NCBI GenBank assembly: GCA_963756975.1 | Contig: CAVWPS010000002.1 | Coordinates: 248,001 to 312,000, forward strand | Direction of reading: 5' to 3' | Source: CAVRQM01 sp963756975 | GTDB taxonomy: Bacteria; Pseudomonadota; Alphaproteobacteria; Acetobacterales; Acetobacteraceae | Length of the DNA: 64,000 nucleotides | The notes under the pieces: model-generated | Database searches by the model: none | What the model was told of the DNA's origin: nothing | The model's input: the letters and a program-made list of their open reading frames with translations, nothing else | Part shown: positions 8,595 to 17,679 of the stretch, in pieces | Position numbering within the stretch: position 1 is the first letter of the stretch | Layout: each line of letters opens with the position of its first letter | Program-made: the position numbers and the translations under genes

Positions 8595-9479
8595 TCATAG
8601 CCGGACCGCGCCCTCGGGCAGTCCCGGTACGTCCACCGGTACGCTGAACAGGCTGCCCGCAAGCCGGTCGCCCGGGACGCTCGGACGGCCGGCGGTGGTG
8701 ATGAACAGGGTGCGGAGGTCGGGGCCGCCGAACGTGCATGTGGTCACGTTCGGCACCGGCATTTCGAGCACGAAATCCACCTCGCCCGCCGGCGTCACCC
8801 GCAACACGCAGCCGCCGCCGAAGCGGCAGTTCCAGAGCCGGCCGGCGCTGTCCATGTTGGAGCCGTCTGGCGAGCCGCGCTCGTGGCCGGCGAGGAACGG
8901 GCGCGGGTTCGCGATGGCACCGGTCGCGTCGTCGTAGTCGAACACCTCGATCCGGTTTTCCAGCGTGTCGGCGAAGTAGAATTTCGTCCGCTCCGGGCTC
9001 CAGCACAGCGTGTTCGAGATGCCGACCCGCTCGACCATCGTCGCGACACTACGGTCGTGGCCGATGCGGAACAGCGTGCCCTCGCCTTTGCGGACCTCTC
9101 CGTCGTCGCCGTTGGGCCGCACGTTGTTGCTCATCGAGCCGACCCAGAACCGCCCGGACGGATCGGGCCGCCCGTCGTTCAGCCGCACGTTCGGGGCGCC
9201 GGGGAGGGTAAAACCGTGCTCGGTGCGCGAGTCGGTTTCGGGCCGCCACAAGATGATCCGCGACCCGAGTGCGAGCAGCAGCGTGCCGGGCCGGTCGGTC
9301 AGGGCCAGCGCGCAGGCGGGTTCGGTGAAATGCCAGGTGTGGACGGCGTGGCTGGCGAAGTCCCAGCGGTGGGCGAGGAAGCGGGTGATGTCGACCCAGT
9401 AGAGCGCCTGTTCGGCCGCCGACCATACGGCGCCCTCGCCGGTGCGGTCGCCGACGGGAGCCACGCAGGTGATGTCCAT
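8595..9479 (-). CDS. SMP-30/gluconolactonase-family lactonase
   Basis: The 294-residue six-bladed beta-propeller belongs to the SMP-30/gluconolactonase/LRE family, whose members hydrolyse sugar lactones with a divalent metal. The family pattern is clear: an N-terminal GEGAVWSAAEQALYWVDI with the metal-ligand Glu, then RLNDGRPDPSGRFWVGSM, SNTLCWSPERTKFYFADT (Asn and Asp ligands) and GSPDGSNMDSAGRLW. The start at 9479 gives the normal length; a longer start at 9554 would add an arginine-rich tail. It is a single gene, convergent with the prepilin peptidase and divergent from the nuclease gene, and the substrate cannot be told from context. Two further family members occur in the window. Confidence 0.85.
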   Translation of the reverse strand: MDITCVAPVGDRTGEGAVWSAAEQALYWVDITRFLAHRWDFASHAVHTWHFTEPACALALTDRPGTLLLALGSRIILWRPETDSRTEHGFTLPGAPNVRLNDGRPDPSGRFWVGSMSNNVRPNGDDGEVRKGEGTLFRIGHDRSVATMVERVGISNTLCWSPERTKFYFADTLENRIEVFDYDDATGAIANPRPFLAGHERGSPDGSNMDSAGRLWNCRFGGGCVLRVTPAGEVDFVLEMPVPNVTTCTFGGPDLRTLFITTAGRPSVPGDRLAGSLFSVPVDVPGLPEGAVRL

Positions 9480-9547
9480 GACCGCACGCACTCCGTTTCG
9501 TTGCGGCCGGACCCTGCCACGGCCACCGTTCCGTGCCCAATCCGCAC

Positions 9548-9576
9548 TTGCCATTAACGATTAAATAACGTATGAA
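9548..9576 (+). promoter_or_regulatory. Candidate sigma70 promoter, possibly leaderless
   Basis: TTGCCA (9548-9553) and TATGAA (9571-9576) are separated by 17 bases in the only AT-rich patch of the region. Transcription would begin about seven bases later, at or next to the ATG at 9583, which would make the nuclease mRNA leaderless. No Shine-Dalgarno sequence is visible before that ATG, which agrees. Confidence 0.35.
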
Positions 9577-9582
9577 TGATGA

Positions 9583-10101
9583 ATGCGGTATCTGTGCCTC
9601 ATCGCTGGATTGCTGCTGCCCGTTGCGACCCACGCCACCCCCGTGGAGGTGTGTTTCGTACCGAGCCAGAGGTGCGATCTGCGGATCGCCGACGTGATCG
9701 CGGGCGCGCGGCACGACATCCGGGTGCAGGCTTACGGGTTCAACTCGACCGTCATCCTCCCCGCCCTGGTCGCCGCCCACGCGCGCGGCGTCGACGTGGC
9801 CGTGGTGCTCGACCGCACCGACGAGCGCGGGGCCAGGGTGGGCATTCGCGCGATGGGGGCGGCCGGCATTCCGGTCTGGATCGATACGCCGCCGGGCATC
9901 GCACACATGAAGGCCATCGTGATCGACGCGCGGACGGTCGTCGCGGGGTCGTTCAACTTCACCAACGCCGCCCAGCGCCGCAACGTCGAGGACGTGCTGG
10001 TCCTCGACGACCCGGCGCTCGCGGCAAAGTTCCTCGGCGAGTGGGCGGAGCGGCGCGCCGTCTCTCGTCCGCCCCTGGATGGCGAGCTGGCCGACCGCTA
10101 A
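9583..10101 (+). CDS. Secreted phospholipase-D-family nuclease (Nuc-like, single HKD)
   Basis: The 172-residue single-domain member of the phospholipase D superfamily is the size of the Nuc-type endonucleases, which act as dimers with one HKD motif per chain. The signal peptide MRYLCLIAGLLLPVATHA is followed by the PLD core. The catalytic motif is H-M-K-A-I-V-I-D followed by GSFNFTNAA at about residues 109-130. It probably degrades nucleic acid in the periplasm or outside (family knowledge), but phospholipid substrates cannot be excluded. Ten bases downstream is a nucleoside hydrolase gene on the same strand, and a nucleoside-type ABC transporter is close by. This fits extracellular nucleic-acid scavenging (inference). 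Confidence 0.8.
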   Translation: MRYLCLIAGLLLPVATHATPVEVCFVPSQRCDLRIADVIAGARHDIRVQAYGFNSTVILPALVAAHARGVDVAVVLDRTDERGARVGIRAMGAAGIPVWIDTPPGIAHMKAIVIDARTVVAGSFNFTNAAQRRNVEDVLVLDDPALAAKFLGEWAERRAVSRPPLDGELADR

Positions 10102-10110
10102 ACCGGCCTC

Positions 10111-11058
10111 ATGCGCAAAAAGCTGATTTTGGACGTCGATACCGGCACCGACGACGCGGTGGCGATCATGCTGGCCGCCCTGCACCCAGACCTCGAGCTG
10201 ATCGGGTGCACGACGGTGAACGGCAACGTCGCCGTCCATTACTGCACGGCCAACACGCTGGCGGTGCTGGATCATGTCGGGCGGCCGGACGTGCCGGTCT
10301 ACGAGGGTCTGTCGCGGCCGATCGTGCGGCTCGACTTCCCGCGGCCGCGCGCGGAGGACGATCTGGCGGGGCGCATCCACGGGACGACGCTGCCGGTGCC
10401 GCCGAGCACGCGCCCGAAGGAGACCATGGGCGCGGTCGAGTATCTGCTCGAGACGTATCGCGATGCGAAAGACCCGATCACGCTGGTCGCGGTGGCGCCG
10501 CTGTCGAACCTCGCCGCCTGCCTCGCGATCGACCCGAGTTTCGCGAGCCGCGTGCCGGAGCTGGTCATCATGGGCGGCGCGCATGCGCTGGGGAACGTGA
10601 CGCCGTCGGCGGAATTCAACATCTGGGGCGACCCGGAGGCGGCGGCGATGGTGTTCGCGGCCGGCTTTCCGAAGATCACGCTGGTGCCGCTGGACGCGAC
10701 GCACCGGGCGCTGATCTCGCGCGACGATTGCACGGCGCTGACCGCACTCGGCACCAATGCCGGGCGGGCTGCGGCGGATTTCATCGGCCACCGGATCGTG
10801 GTGCACGACGACATCCAGCGCATGGACGTCCTGGGCACGACGCCGGTGCACGACGCGCTGGCGGTCGGCAGCCTGATCGATGCGGGGCTGATCACGACGC
10901 GGCGGCTGCATGTCGATGTCGAGACGACGGGGCGGCTGACGGTCGGGCGGACGGTGATCGACACGCATTTTCGCGGCGGGCGCGAGGCGAACTGCGACGT
11001 CGCGTTCGACGCCGACGCGGCAGGGTTCGTGCGGCTGCTGATGGAGACGTTCGCGTGA
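10111..11058 (+). CDS. Inosine/uridine-preferring-type nucleoside hydrolase
   Basis: The 315-residue cytoplasmic N-ribohydrolase splits nucleosides into base and ribose. The N-terminal calcium-binding signature DVDTGTDDAVAIMLA carries the aspartate cluster. Further family marks are VAPLSNLAACLA, the segment VIMGGAHALGNVTPSAEFN, and the C-terminal MDVLGTTPVHDALAV holding the last metal-ligand Asp. The length is normal for the family. It follows the secreted nuclease by 10 bases and overlaps the VOC gene by 4, so the three form one operon. It would use nucleosides imported by the BMP-type transporter encoded on the opposite strand. Confidence 0.9.
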   Translation: MRKKLILDVDTGTDDAVAIMLAALHPDLELIGCTTVNGNVAVHYCTANTLAVLDHVGRPDVPVYEGLSRPIVRLDFPRPRAEDDLAGRIHGTTLPVPPSTRPKETMGAVEYLLETYRDAKDPITLVAVAPLSNLAACLAIDPSFASRVPELVIMGGAHALGNVTPSAEFNIWGDPEAAAMVFAAGFPKITLVPLDATHRALISRDDCTALTALGTNAGRAAADFIGHRIVVHDDIQRMDVLGTTPVHDALAVGSLIDAGLITTRRLHVDVETTGRLTVGRTVIDTHFRGGREANCDVAFDADAAGFVRLLMETFA

Positions 11059-11441
11059 CGCAGATGATCGCCGCGGTGACGGTGGTGGTCGACGAGTACG
11101 ATGCGGCGATCGCGTATTACGTCGGCGTGCTCGGGTTTTCGGTGCTCGAGGATACGCATCTGGGCGCGACGAAGCGGTTCGTTCGCGTCGGGCCTGCGGG
11201 CGGCGGGTGTTCGTTGTTGCTGGCGCGGGCTGTGACCGAGGAACAGCGGGCGCGGATCGGGGATCAGACCGGCGGGCGTGTCGCGCTGTTTCTGCACACC
11301 GACGATGTGGACCGGGATTTTGCGGCCTACGGCGCTCGGGGGGTGGATTTCATCGAGGGGCTGCGGGACGAGGTTTACGGGCGGGTTGTCGTGTTCCGCG
11401 ACGTTTACGGGAACCTTTGGGATTTGGTTCAGCCGAAGTGA
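11055..11441 (+). CDS. VOC-family (glyoxalase/bleomycin-resistance fold) protein
   Basis: The 128-residue protein has two beta-alpha-beta-beta-beta units typical of the vicinal oxygen chelate fold: DEYDAAIAYYVGVLGFSVLE in the first and VFRDVYGNLWDLVQPK as the usual closing strand. It starts at GTG 11055, overlapping the nucleoside hydrolase stop (GTGA); ATG 11064 is an alternative. Expected metal ligands (a Glu/His in the first and last strands) are not obvious, so it may be a binding rather than a catalytic member. It is last in the nuclease-nucleoside hydrolase operon, and its role there is unknown. Confidence 0.75.
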   Translation: MTQMIAAVTVVVDEYDAAIAYYVGVLGFSVLEDTHLGATKRFVRVGPAGGGCSLLLARAVTEEQRARIGDQTGGRVALFLHTDDVDRDFAAYGARGVDFIEGLRDEVYGRVVVFRDVYGNLWDLVQPK

Positions 11442-11452
11442 TTGCTTCTTAG

Positions 11453-11552
11453 CCCTCTCCCTCGGGAGAGGGTTGGGTGAGGGGCGCTTCCACGCACGGT
11501 CTGTGCGGCGATCGCCCCTCACCCCGGCCCTCTCCCGAGGGAGAGGGAGAAG
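11453..11552. repeat. Interspersed palindromic repeat, copy A (two inverted units)
   Basis: The unit at 11453-11484 reads CCCTCTCCCTCGGGAGAGGG then TTGGGTGAGGGG. Its reverse complement, with small changes, lies at 11515-11547, with 30 unrelated bases between them. Each unit is itself a hairpin (CCCTCTCCC/GGGAGAGGG). The whole forms a REPIN-like long palindrome between two convergent genes and could also stop transcription. A second copy with the opposite arrangement of units is at 20177-20253. No transposase is present. Confidence 0.8.
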
Positions 11553-11574
11553 ACTTCTTGGGTGATCGCGTCCG

Positions 11575-12495
11575 TCACGCCCTCCTGAAACCGGCCCAGC
11601 GCGGCCGCGTGGCGTGCAGCACCAGGGCTGCGACGGGGACGAGGTAAGGCACCATCTGCATCAGCTCGTTCGGCAGCCCGAGCCCTTGCAGGCTGATCGA
11701 GAGCGCGTCGGCGGCGCCGAGGATGACCGAGGCGACGGCCGTGCCGAACGCGGTGCCGCCGCCCATCACCTCGGCGGCGATGGCGATGTAGCCCCGCCCG
11801 GCCGAGATGCCGCCGGTGAACCAGGTGACGTAGCCCATCGACAAAAAGGCACCGCCGGCCGCCGCCAGCCCGCCCGACAGCAGCAGTGCGAGCACCTGCG
11901 TGCGAATGACGCGAACGCCCGCCGCCGCCGCCGCCGCCGGTGCCTCGCCGACCGCGCGCAGGCGCAACCCGAACGGGGTGCGGCGCAGGACGACGGACAG
12001 GATCGGCACGGCGAGGAACGCGGCCCAGGTCAGCACGTGCTGGTGGCCGAGCACGGCACCGAGCGGGCCGGTTCCGAGCGGCAGCGTGATGTCGGGCAGC
12101 ACCTTGCTCGGCAATGCGCCCGACATGCCCTTGTCGCCGGTCAGCGCGAACAACCACAACACCGTGCCGCTGGCGGCCGCGATGTTGATCGCCACACCGG
12201 ACAGCACGAGGTCCGCGCGCAGGACGTGGACCGCGAAGGCGAGCACGGCACCGACCGCCGCGCCCGCGACGATGGCGCCGAACAGGCCGACCCAGGCGCT
12301 GCCGGTGTAGGCGCTGACGACCACGCCCGCGAACGCGCCGACCAGCATCGTGCCCTCGACGGCGATGTTGATGACGCCCGCCCGGTCGGAGATCAGGGCA
12401 CCCAGCGCGGCGAGCAGGATCGGTGTCGTGACGCGCAGCGTGGTGCCGAGGAACGCCGCACCGCCGAGATGGGCCGCGATGTCGTGCCAGGTCAT
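11575..12495 (-). CDS. Nucleoside-type ABC transporter permease (BMP system, second permease)
   Basis: The 306-residue inner-membrane permease belongs to the branched-chain/ribose-like family used by BMP-dependent nucleoside importers (YufQ/NupQ/BmpE type). About eight or nine hydrophobic segments are visible. The conserved early motif SDRAGVINIAVEGTMLVGAF is the hallmark, and the EAA-like loop appears as FGLRLRAVGEAPAAAAAAG. It overlaps the preceding permease gene by 4 bases (ATGA) and is last of the transporter operon. The palindromic repeat follows its 3' end. The predicted substrate is purine/pyrimidine nucleosides, from family and neighbours. Confidence 0.85.
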   Translation of the reverse strand: MTWHDIAAHLGGAAFLGTTLRVTTPILLAALGALISDRAGVINIAVEGTMLVGAFAGVVVSAYTGSAWVGLFGAIVAGAAVGAVLAFAVHVLRADLVLSGVAINIAAASGTVLWLFALTGDKGMSGALPSKVLPDITLPLGTGPLGAVLGHQHVLTWAAFLAVPILSVVLRRTPFGLRLRAVGEAPAAAAAAGVRVIRTQVLALLLSGGLAAAGGAFLSMGYVTWFTGGISAGRGYIAIAAEVMGGGTAFGTAVASVILGAADALSISLQGLGLPNELMQMVPYLVPVAALVLHATRPRWAGFRRA

Positions 12496-13556
12496 GCGGG
12501 GATTTCGCGCTGGCCGCGCAGCAGCCGCAGCAGTTTCGGGTTGCGGAGGATGGCGCCGGCCGTGGCGAGCAGGATGACCAGCGCCTCGACCACGCCGACG
12601 ACCTCGGCCGGGATGTCGAAGTTGCGCGCCAGCAGGTCGCCGCCGACCTGCAGCCAGGACAGCGCGAACGCGGCGGGCGGGATCAGGGCCGGGTTGTTGC
12701 CGGCGAGGATCGCGACGACCAGCCCGTTCCACCCCTGCCCCGGCAGCGAATCCCAGGTGAAGCGGATGTACATGCCCTGCACCTCGATCGCGCCGCCCGC
12801 CGCCGCGATCAGTCCGCCGAACGCCTGCACGCCGGCCGCGATCAGGGTCGCGGACAGGCCGAGATGGCGGGCGAAGCGGGCGTTGGCACCGACGAGGCGG
12901 GCTGAGAAACCCCAGCGGGTGCGGAACAGCCAGACGGCCCCGAGCGCGCAGGCGATCAGTGCCACGATGGTGCCGGCGTGGATGCGCGTGCCGGCCACGA
13001 GGCGCGGCAGCTTGGCGGCGGCGGGGAATTTGTAGCTGACCATCGAGCCGGCCATCGGGTCGCGGATCAGGTAGTTCACGACGTAAAGGCCGAGGTACAA
13101 CGCCGCGTAGTTCAGCATCAGCGACGACACCAGCTCGGACGCGCCGAACCGCGATCGCAGGATGCCGGGGATCAGGCACACGACGCTGCCGCACACGGCC
13201 CCGAACAGAACCGCCCAGGGTGCGACGAGGAACTCGGGCACCCAGGCGGGCGGCGGCAGCGCGATGATCGCGTAGCTGGCGGCGACACCGCCGAGGAAGA
13301 ACGCGCCCTCGGCACCGAGATTGAACATGCCGGCGCGGAACATCAGCGACACGGCGAGGCCGGTGAACATCAGCGGCGTCGCCGTTTCGACCACGTTGCC
13401 GAGGTGGCGGAGATCGCCGCCCGGGCCGAACAGGAACGTCGCGATCGCCGCACCGGGCGTCGGCAGGGTGAACGCGATCGGCACCACGACGGCCATCACG
13501 ACCGCGAGCAGCAGGATGACGGCGAACGCGATCGGGGCGATTGCGGCGCGGATCAC
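12492..13556 (-). CDS. Nucleoside-type ABC transporter permease (BMP system, first permease)
   Basis: The 354-residue membrane permease of the YufP/NupP/BmpD type pairs with the 306-residue permease that follows it. The family signature MFNLGAEGAFFLGGVAASYA is present after SLMFRAG, and the cytoplasmic coupling loop appears as ARLVGANARFARHLGLSA. It starts with GTG at 13556 overlapping the ATPase stop (GTGA), so translation is coupled. The protein begins with a long hydrophobic segment (FAVILLLAVVMAVVVPIAF) and has about nine to ten membrane spans. Downstream overlap with the second permease is 4 bases. Confidence 0.85.
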   Translation of the reverse strand: MIRAAIAPIAFAVILLLAVVMAVVVPIAFTLPTPGAAIATFLFGPGGDLRHLGNVVETATPLMFTGLAVSLMFRAGMFNLGAEGAFFLGGVAASYAIIALPPPAWVPEFLVAPWAVLFGAVCGSVVCLIPGILRSRFGASELVSSLMLNYAALYLGLYVVNYLIRDPMAGSMVSYKFPAAAKLPRLVAGTRIHAGTIVALIACALGAVWLFRTRWGFSARLVGANARFARHLGLSATLIAAGVQAFGGLIAAAGGAIEVQGMYIRFTWDSLPGQGWNGLVVAILAGNNPALIPPAAFALSWLQVGGDLLARNFDIPAEVVGVVEALVILLATAGAILRNPKLLRLLRGQREIPA

Positions 13557-15089
13557 GCGGCGAGCCGGTCCGTGAGCCCCAGCATCGCGGGTCCCAATGC
13601 CTCGGGCGTCAGCGTGCCGTCGTTCGCGTGCTCGGCCACGATGCGGCCGGCGAACAGGACGACGATCCGCGTGCTGAGTGCGAGAAGTTCGTCGAGGTCG
13701 GCGGTGATGAGCAGGACGGCCGCCCCGTCCGCCGCGCGCTCGGCGATGCGGGCGCGAAGAAAGGCCGCCGCCTGGATGTCGATGCCGCGTGTCGGCTGGT
13801 CGGCGATCAGGAAGGTGGGCGCGGTGCCGAGTTCCCGTGCCGCGATCAGCTTCTGCGCGTTGCCGCCGGACAGGTCGCCGAGCGCCTGCAGCGCGCCCCG
13901 GCAGCGCACGTCGAAGGCGCGGATGAAGCCCTCCGTCAGTTTCAGCGCACGGCTTGCCGACAGGAACGGCCAGCGGCCCATGGCGCGCGTCTCGAACGTG
14001 CCGGCGACCGCGTTGTCGACCAGCGACAGCGTGCGGGCGCCGCCGTCGGCGAAACGGTCGGACGGCAAATGCGCCATGCCGCGCGCGCGCAGGCCGGCCG
14101 TGCCGCCCGCGAGCGCGTCGCGCCCGTCGAGCGTCAGCGTGCCGGCATCGGGGCGCACGACGCCGGACAGCACGTCGACCAAGCCGCGTTGTCCGTTGCC
14201 CTCGACACCGGCCAGCCCGAGCACCTCCCCCGCGCCGATCGTGAGCGAGACGCCGAGCAGTCTGTCGGCGGGGTCGGACGCCGCGCGAAAGATGTCGGTC
14301 GCGACCAGGACCGGCGCGCCGGCGCGGTGCGGCGGCGGCACGATCTCGATCGTCGCACGGCCCATGACGAGGCGCGCGATGGCGGCGTCGTCGAGCGCCC
14401 CGATGGCGGCGTCGCCGGTGACTTCGCCGAGACGAAGCACGGTGACGTGGTCGGCGAGTGCGCGGACCTCCCGCAGTTTGTGGCTGATGAAGACGATGGT
14501 GAGACCGGCGGCGCGCAGGTCGCGCAGGCGGGCGAACAGCTCGTCGGTTTCCTGCGGCGTCAGCACGGCGGTCGGCTCGTCGAGGATCAGCAGCCGCACG
14601 TCGCGCGCGAGAGCTTTGAGGATTTCGACTTTTTGCTGGGCCGCCACCGACAACCGGCCGACCGTCGCGTCCGGGTCCACCACCAGCCCGTACCGCGCGC
14701 CGAGATCGCGGACGATTTTTCTCGCACGCGCGAAATCGAGCAACGGGCCGTGCGTCGGCTCGTGGCCGAGGGCGACGCTTTCGGCGACCGTCAGGGACGG
14801 CACGAGGCTGAAATGCTGGTGCACCATGCCGATGCCGAGCGACGCGGCCACGCGCGGCGAGTTGTCGGCGACCGGCTTGCCGTCGACCAGGATGCGGCCG
14901 GAACGTCGGCTGTTCGAGGCCGAACAGCAGCTTCATCAGCGTGCTTTTGCCGGCCCCGTTTTCCCCGCACAGCGCGTGGCAGGTGCCCGGAAAGATGCCG
15001 AACGAGACGTGGGACAGCGCCCGCGTCCCGTTCGGATAGATCATGCCGACATCGTCGAACGCGATCAGCGCGCCGGCAGGGTTATCCAT
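13553..15089 (-). CDS. Nucleoside-type ABC transporter ATPase with two ABC domains (one frameshift)
   Basis: The tandem ABC ATPase is about 511 residues after correction, of the YufO/NupO/BmpC or sugar-ATPase type. The first domain shows Walker A CGENGAGKST, Q-loop MVHQHFSLVP, a degenerate signature LSVAAQQKVEI and Walker B RLLILDEPTAVLT with switch His FISHKL. The second domain has a degenerate Walker A (AGVEGNGQRGL), signature DLSGGNAQKLIAARE and QPTRGID instead of a Walker B Glu. This asymmetry is normal for the family. One extra base near 14902-14903 breaks the frame between EQPT and SGRILVDG. The start ATG at 15089 shares one base with the stop of the binding-protein gene. Confidence 0.8.
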
Positions 15090-16173
15090 TAGGGGCGAAC
15101 GGAGTCGCGCAGCTTGTTGATCGCCGCGGTATCCATGCCGAGCGCCGACGGGCACCTTGATCTGTCCGGCGGCGATCGCCTTCGCGGCCTCCGCGACCTT
15201 CGTGCGAATGTCGGCCGGGACCACCTTCTGGTACACGTCGTTGTCGACGATGCCGACCGCGCCCTCGGCGAGCCCGAGCGACTCTTCGTGGCCGACCGGC
15301 AGCTTGTCTTCCATCAGCAGGTCGGCCGCGCGCAGCAGGCTCACGTCGACCTTTTTCAGCACCGACGTGACAACTCGGTCCGCGGTCGCGGGATCGGTCG
15401 TGCGGAAGATCGCCGACTGGTCGCTGTCGACGCCGATCGCGTATTTTCCGGCATCTTTGGCCGCCGCGAGCTGGCCGAGCCCGGCCTGTCCCGGCGACGT
15501 TGAACCCGATTTCGGTGCCGGTGCGGTATTGCGCCAGCGCCAGTTCCTTGCCCTTCGCCGCGTCGTCGAACGATCCGATGTAGCTGACCGCGACCTTGGC
15601 TTTCGGGTCGATCGCCTGCGCGCCCGCGACGTAGCCGGCCAGGAAGTCGTTGATGACCGGAATATCGAGCCCGCCGAGGAAGCCGAGCGAGCCGCCGCCG
15701 TTGGCCGCCGCGACCCCTGCCCCGGCCATGCCGGCGAGATAGCTGCCCTCGTTCTGCTTGTAGGTGATCGAATAGACGTTCTTGAACTCGCCTTTGGAGT
15801 AGTCCATCGCGGCGTCGTAGATGATGAACGTCTTTTTCGGATTGTCGGGTGCCACCGAGGTGACGAGGTCGGTCATCTGGTAGGTGCCGGTGATGATCGC
15901 GTCCCAATCCTGGCCGGCGATATCGTCCAGCGTCGGCTGCCATTTGGATTGGTCGTAGCTCATCTCGATCGTGCGGACCTGCACCTTGTCGCCGTATTTG
16001 GCCGCGATCAGCTTCATGCCGTTCGCGGCACTGTCGAAGAACGATTTGTCGCCGGTCGTGCCGTTGATCAGCAGGACGAGCTTCTTCGGCCCGGCCGCGT
16101 GGGCGCCCGTTGCCGCGAAAACGGTCAACGCGGCTGCGAGAAGGGCGCGCCGAGTGGTCGGGACGAATGTCAT
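15089..16173 (-). CDS. BMP-family substrate-binding lipoprotein/periplasmic protein (two frameshifts)
   Basis: The basic-membrane-protein (PnrA/BMP) family binding protein is about 360 residues after correction. Family members bind purine nucleosides and related compounds for ABC import. The signal peptide is RRALLAAALTVFAATGAHAA; no lipobox Cys is seen, so it is probably soluble in the periplasm. Family motifs are GDKSFFDSAANGM, YDQSKWQPTL, NEGSYLAGMAG and GIVDNDVYQKVVP. Extra bases near 15490 (after GFNVAG) and near 15150 (after GQIKVP) shift the frame. Correcting both gives an uninterrupted protein ending KLRDSVRP. It is first gene of the transporter operon, 74 bases after the ADP-ribosylglycohydrolase-like gene. 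Confidence 0.8.
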
Positions 16174-16247
16174 CTGCGGCTCCGTGACGGTCGGCGGGAA
16201 GGTGAAGGCGGGACGCTAACCAGTTTCGCGGCCGATGCAAAACCGGG

Positions 16248-17624
16248 TCAGCACCATCGCCGCGCCGCCGATATGGTCCAGTCGGCCAGCGCGTCCAGTG
16301 CGATCCGCTTCGGGCGGCGCATGTAGGTGTCGATGGTGGTCCCGACCGGGTCGCTCCATCGGCGCGGGATCGCGTCCGGGCCGTGCATGACCCCGAACAC
16401 GCCGAGGATCTGCGCCGCATTGCAGTCCACGTCGTGGCCGATCCCGCACACGATCGCCGCCATCGCATCGAAGTCTTGCGCCCCGAACCAGAGTGCCACC
16501 ACTTCGGCGGCGGCGTTCGGGTAGGCGTGGATCCAGTGATAGCGGTCGAGGTGTTCGTCGCAGGCGCGCCATGCGGTGCGCCAGTCGCCGGTCGCCCGGC
16601 ATGCCGCGAGTGCGAATGCCAGCACCGCGCCGTATTCCGTTTCGGCCGGGAACAGGCTCGCGGTGCGCGTCAGAAGCGCGCGGATGTCACGCTCCGCATA
16701 CGCGCCCGCCGTCAGCACCGCGTTGAACACGGAACCCAGAATCCCGTTGCCGGTGTGCGAGATTTCCGCGTCCACCCAGGCGAGCCTCGCCGCCTCCCTG
16801 GCGCGTCCGGGGGCGACCATGCCGAACACGCCGCCGCGCATCTGCGCCCCGATCCACTCGTCGAACGGGTTGTGCGTGCGCCCGCTGTCGGGCGGCAGCA
16901 CGCCGCGCCGGAGGTTGTCGAGCGCGATCGCCTCGGCCGACCACGCCATCGGGATCAGGCCGACCCAGCGTTCGGCGATGTCGGTGGCGGTCACAGCGGG
17001 GCCGCACGCGGCGTAGGCGTCGAGGAACGCGATCTCGAAGGTGAGGTCGTCGTTGTACGTGTTGGGCGGTCGGACGTAGCCGTCGATGCTGCCGAATTTC
17101 TCGGCGAGCCGGTCCATCGTGTAGCCCTCGATCGCGGTGCCGGCGGCGGCACCCACGATTTGCCCGAGCCATCCCGCGCGGGTTTTCGACGCGTAATCCT
17201 GGACTTCAGCGTCGGCGGGCCAGTCGGTTACCGCGTCGAACGCCGACCACGACGGATACCGAACCGTCCGTTGCGACGGGTGCGATGGATCGGGCGTCGC
17301 CGCGCGCAGAACCGCCCATAGGCGCATGTGCGCGACGTTCAGCGCCTCCATATCGTTCGCCGCCACCGCCGCGAGGCCGTCCGCGATCACGCGCTCCCAC
17401 GGCGGGACATCGAAACCCTTGTTTTCGAGGGCGCCGATGGCGGCGGTCGCCAGGCAGTCCGGCGCGCCGGACCCCGGGACGCTGCTTTTCCAGAACAGGA
17501 GCAGCCCGACATCGGCCTGCGCCGCCATCGCGTCGGCCGCGGTGTCCCATCCCTGATCCGCATCCGCCACGACGACCGGCGTCGCAGTCCGAAACAGAGT
17601 TTTGGCGTGTTCCCAGGCTTCCAT
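16248..17624 (-). CDS. ADP-ribosylglycohydrolase-family protein
   Basis: The 458-residue protein has a DraG/ADP-ribosylglycohydrolase-type domain in its C-terminal two thirds. Family marks are GAAAGTAIEGYTMDRL, the first metal site YNDDLTFEIAFLDA and the second metal site GIGHDVDCNAAQILGVFG. An N-terminal extension of about 125 residues (AWEHAKTLFRTATPVVVADA) may be a separate small domain. The family removes ADP-ribose or related ribosyl groups from proteins or small molecules. Being upstream of and collinear with the BMP transporter suggests a small-molecule ribosyl substrate rather than protein regulation (inference). The start ATG 17624 is preferred over 17648. The gene is divergent from the SorC regulator. 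Confidence 0.8.
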   Translation of the reverse strand: MEAWEHAKTLFRTATPVVVADADQGWDTAADAMAAQADVGLLLFWKSSVPGSGAPDCLATAAIGALENKGFDVPPWERVIADGLAAVAANDMEALNVAHMRLWAVLRAATPDPSHPSQRTVRYPSWSAFDAVTDWPADAEVQDYASKTRAGWLGQIVGAAAGTAIEGYTMDRLAEKFGSIDGYVRPPNTYNDDLTFEIAFLDAYAACGPAVTATDIAERWVGLIPMAWSAEAIALDNLRRGVLPPDSGRTHNPFDEWIGAQMRGGVFGMVAPGRAREAARLAWVDAEISHTGNGILGSVFNAVLTAGAYAERDIRALLTRTASLFPAETEYGAVLAFALAACRATGDWRTAWRACDEHLDRYHWIHAYPNAAAEVVALWFGAQDFDAMAAIVCGIGHDVDCNAAQILGVFGVMHGPDAIPRRWSDPVGTTIDTYMRRPKRIALDALADWTISAARRWC

Positions 17625-17679
17625 CGGCGGGACGCTACGCGCCAACAAAGCCGTTGACGACGGCCGGACCGCATGTGAA

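Noticed and set aside
11453..11552. Palindromic repeats as CRISPR
   Set aside because: There are only two units per locus in inverted orientation, with no spacers of equal length and no cas genes.
12978..15092. About 700-codon open frame on the plus strand
   Set aside because: It is antisense to the nucleoside-transporter permease and ATPase genes and has no recognisable domain.
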